NCBI RefSeq assembly: GCF_016859285.1
Contig: NC_053420.1
Span: forward strand, 29,196,545-29,260,544
Source: Xiphias gladius
Lineage: Eukaryota; Chordata; Actinopteri; Istiophoriformes; Xiphiidae
Length of the DNA stretch: 64,000 bases
Direction of reading: 5' to 3'
Below are positions 62,301-64,000 of the stretch, one piece after another. Position numbers and translations under genes: made by a program. The notes below the pieces were generated by a model that made no database searches, was not told the origin of the DNA, and worked only from the letters and a program-made list of their open reading frames with translations. How positions within the stretch are numbered: the first letter of the stretch is position 1; the number at the start of each line of letters is the position of its first letter.

Positions 62301-64000
62301 CAAATTACAAGTATTAATTTGATCCATTGTTCATATACAATTATTGATTTGTGCAGCTTTAATGCAGAACTTTTACTTGACATTGAACATTTTTTTTGCT
62401 ATGATCGTAACACTTTCAGTCAAATAAAGGACGTTCTTTTTACTGAAGAGGGGATTGTTACTTAGCTCGCCAGAGCCCTGATACCTCGATACCTTGCATG
62501 TCAGGAATTATAGATGTTTTTGAAAGGAACCCTTTAGATATGCCTGTCAAACTGACATTGATGGACCTTTCTTGACCTTATCCTCCATTGAATCTCAATG
62601 GGCTCTGATAGAGCTGGTTTGCTTCAAGTGTGATTCAGATAAGTCTGTCCAGTCTAAAGCATAAAGGTGAGGTGCTATTTGAATGATGCAAAGAATCACT
62701 ACTTGAAAATAAGAGATCTTTATGACTTCCCTTCCCTAATAAAAGGACTGCGGAATATAAATGGAATCAGTATGTTTATCTGAGCATCACAGCAACTTCC
62801 TGAGTGGATTCTATTTCTGTTTATTTCCTGGATGTAACTTGAGTCATTATGTAGTACTCAGAAACTCCAAAGACTGTTTGAATGATAGTAGATTGCAAAC
62901 TGGCAACCTTTTTGCAACTAAATGATGAGATACAGGGAGGCAGATAATTCTGTGCACTGGCATAGTTGGCAAGTTATATCAAAAGCCTGTTTAGAGGATC
63001 TTGATGTTTTCAGGGTGATCCATCTGCACCTCGATCTGATCCATCTGCACATTCAAATACATCAAAAATTACACAGATATGAACCACTACAAACTCACTC
63101 AAGGACATCTCGGTTGAACTGCTTCTGTCTGTTACCCAGGAACTCCCCAATCATCTGCCTACTCAAGCCCTTCCTCTGAAGCAGGAAGTGGGCCACACCC
63201 ACTGGAGTGTCTGGAACAAAGTTTCGCTCTATCAGATACTGGATGCCTTTTTCTGGTTTCCTAGAGACACAGGGGAGGGTAAAGAGAGAGGGACAGAGAC
63301 AAAAACAGAAATAGTGAGGACACAATCCAAATCTGTGATTATCCCACTGCACTTCTGCCCCTAGCCAAATGTGTGTCAGCTGAGGGACAGGATTTAGGGT
63401 GGCAGGGAGGGAGGAGGTGGAATGGAATGAGGGCTGAGAGTGGGTAGGAGGGAGCTACTTTTTCTGGTGTTGATCACACATGATTGAAATAAACTTAATG
63501 GGCAGCTCTGAAAGAAACCAAATCCACAATCATCTATGATTAAACACAATCACACAGACTCAGGTGAAGATGAAGTGGCGCAGAATGAGTCAAGGGCTTG
63601 TTTGCACCTTAAGTAGAACGGGCAGATAGTTCTGTTTCAATCAACATCATGGCATATTTATTAAACCACAGAGTTTTATGTTGGGTTTTTCAACAAAAAA
63701 TGTTCTCTAAACCAGACGTGATGGACCTGATTTAATTTACATAACCTCTTCATCCCTCATTGGGTATGTAATGTGTGATTGTGCAATTCAGAGGTTAAAA
63801 TGTCCAATTAGTGTATCAGATTGTGTCTGGCTCTGTGTTGGTGGTTTGCTAATGAATCTTGTGTAGTGGACTGCACATACTTGTTGAAGAGGTTTAGGCC
63901 AATGCGGTAGTGCCTCTTGCGGATGATGTCATTGCTGAAAGCAGGCGAGTCCCAGCTGTTGCGAGTCTCTTTGTGGTACGTTTGCTTGCTGAGCGTCTGC
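52758..64000 (-). CDS. iqsec1: IQSEC1 (BRAG2), ARF6 guanine-nucleotide exchange factor, 3' portion (12 exons)
   Basis: Exons, 5' to 3': >64000-63881, 63260-63099, 61193-61071, 59650-59484, 58941-58802, 58099-58070, 57876-57751, 57654-57555, 57120-56959, 56735-56559, 55217-55168, 53297-52758. They total 1,897 nt (631 aa), all in phase. The visible protein starts [22 protein letters not shown], then [20 protein letters not shown] opens the Sec7 domain, which runs to [17 protein letters not shown] and includes the glutamic-finger segment [14 protein letters not shown] domain follows ([52 protein letters not shown]). The linker [20 protein letters not shown], then [20 protein letters not shown], leads to a His/Pro-rich tail ending GISTVV, a class I PDZ ligand. 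[10 protein letters not shown] and the NQYYPNGVRL type of PH domain favour IQSEC1 over IQSEC2. The 5' exons with the IQ motif lie beyond the right edge. It catalyses GDP/GTP exchange on ARF6 (adhesion, endocytosis, synapse). Confidence 0.95.
59264..59336. repeat. (CA)n microsatellite in IQSEC1 intron
   Basis: A CA tract with one TATA interruption, about 150 nt downstream (in IQSEC1 sense) of the exon ending at 59,484. It reads as UG-repeat in the transcript. Confidence 0.95.
61800..62370 (+). repeat. Family A repeat copy in an IQSEC1 intron
   Basis: CTAACAAGTTAGCAAGGAGTT, GAGTTGTGTTTATGGTAATG, TAGTTGCTAAATGATCCATT, GTTAGGTGCTGGGTAGGG, AAGCTCCATAGAGCTGAGGA and TGGGTTCATCAC: the fullest copy in the window. 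It sits in the 61,194-63,098 intron. Confidence 0.65.

Overview
The window is vertebrate nuclear DNA, almost certainly from a ray-finned (percomorph-like) teleost. It has long AT-rich introns with GT-AG junctions, many decayed Tc1/mariner copies and teleost-type dispersed repeats, long CA/TA microsatellites, and single-copy orthologues of vertebrate genes. I saw no operons, CRISPR arrays, prophage or bacterial genes. All gene models were built by hand from splice sites, reading phase and protein families I know; no database search was run.

Layout from left to right. (1) 1-4,600: repeats and AT-rich sequence. (2) 4,609-6,027, minus: a small four-exon THAP zinc-finger gene whose second exon is frameshifted. 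(3) 9,601-11,988, minus: the first two coding exons of EFCC1 (EF-hand and coiled-coil protein). Its remaining exons were not found and probably lie off the left edge. (4) 11,989-13,902: the head-to-head intergenic region between EFCC1 and CFAP92, with an RFX X-box-like site. (5) 13,911-26,666, plus: CFAP92 (KIAA1257), 15 coding exons, about 1,110 aa. (6) 27,482-45,403, minus: ACAD9, 18 coding exons, 626 aa, tail-to-tail with CFAP92. (7) 45,404-52,757: intergenic and probable 3' UTR, with a CRE plus MEF2 motif pair, a (TA)n tract, a degenerate minisatellite and a 1.07-kb inverted-repeat element. (8) 52,758-64,000, minus: the 3' portion of IQSEC1/BRAG2 (12 coding exons: Sec7, PH and a PDZ-binding tail). 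Its 5' exons are off the right edge.

The block ACAD9 - CFAP92 - EFCC1 has the same order and relative orientation as on human 3q21.3. IQSEC1, on human 3p25, is adjacent here. The genes do not form one pathway: ACAD9 is a mitochondrial acyl-CoA dehydrogenase and complex I assembly factor, CFAP92 is a putative ciliary protein, IQSEC1 is an ARF6 GEF, and EFCC1 is uncharacterised. I found no clearly new multi-gene system. The most interesting local signals are the X-box by CFAP92, the UG-repeat that replaces the polypyrimidine tract of an ACAD9 exon, the hidden THAP gene, a degenerate PHD-like finger inside an ACAD9 intron, and the CRE/MEF2 element.
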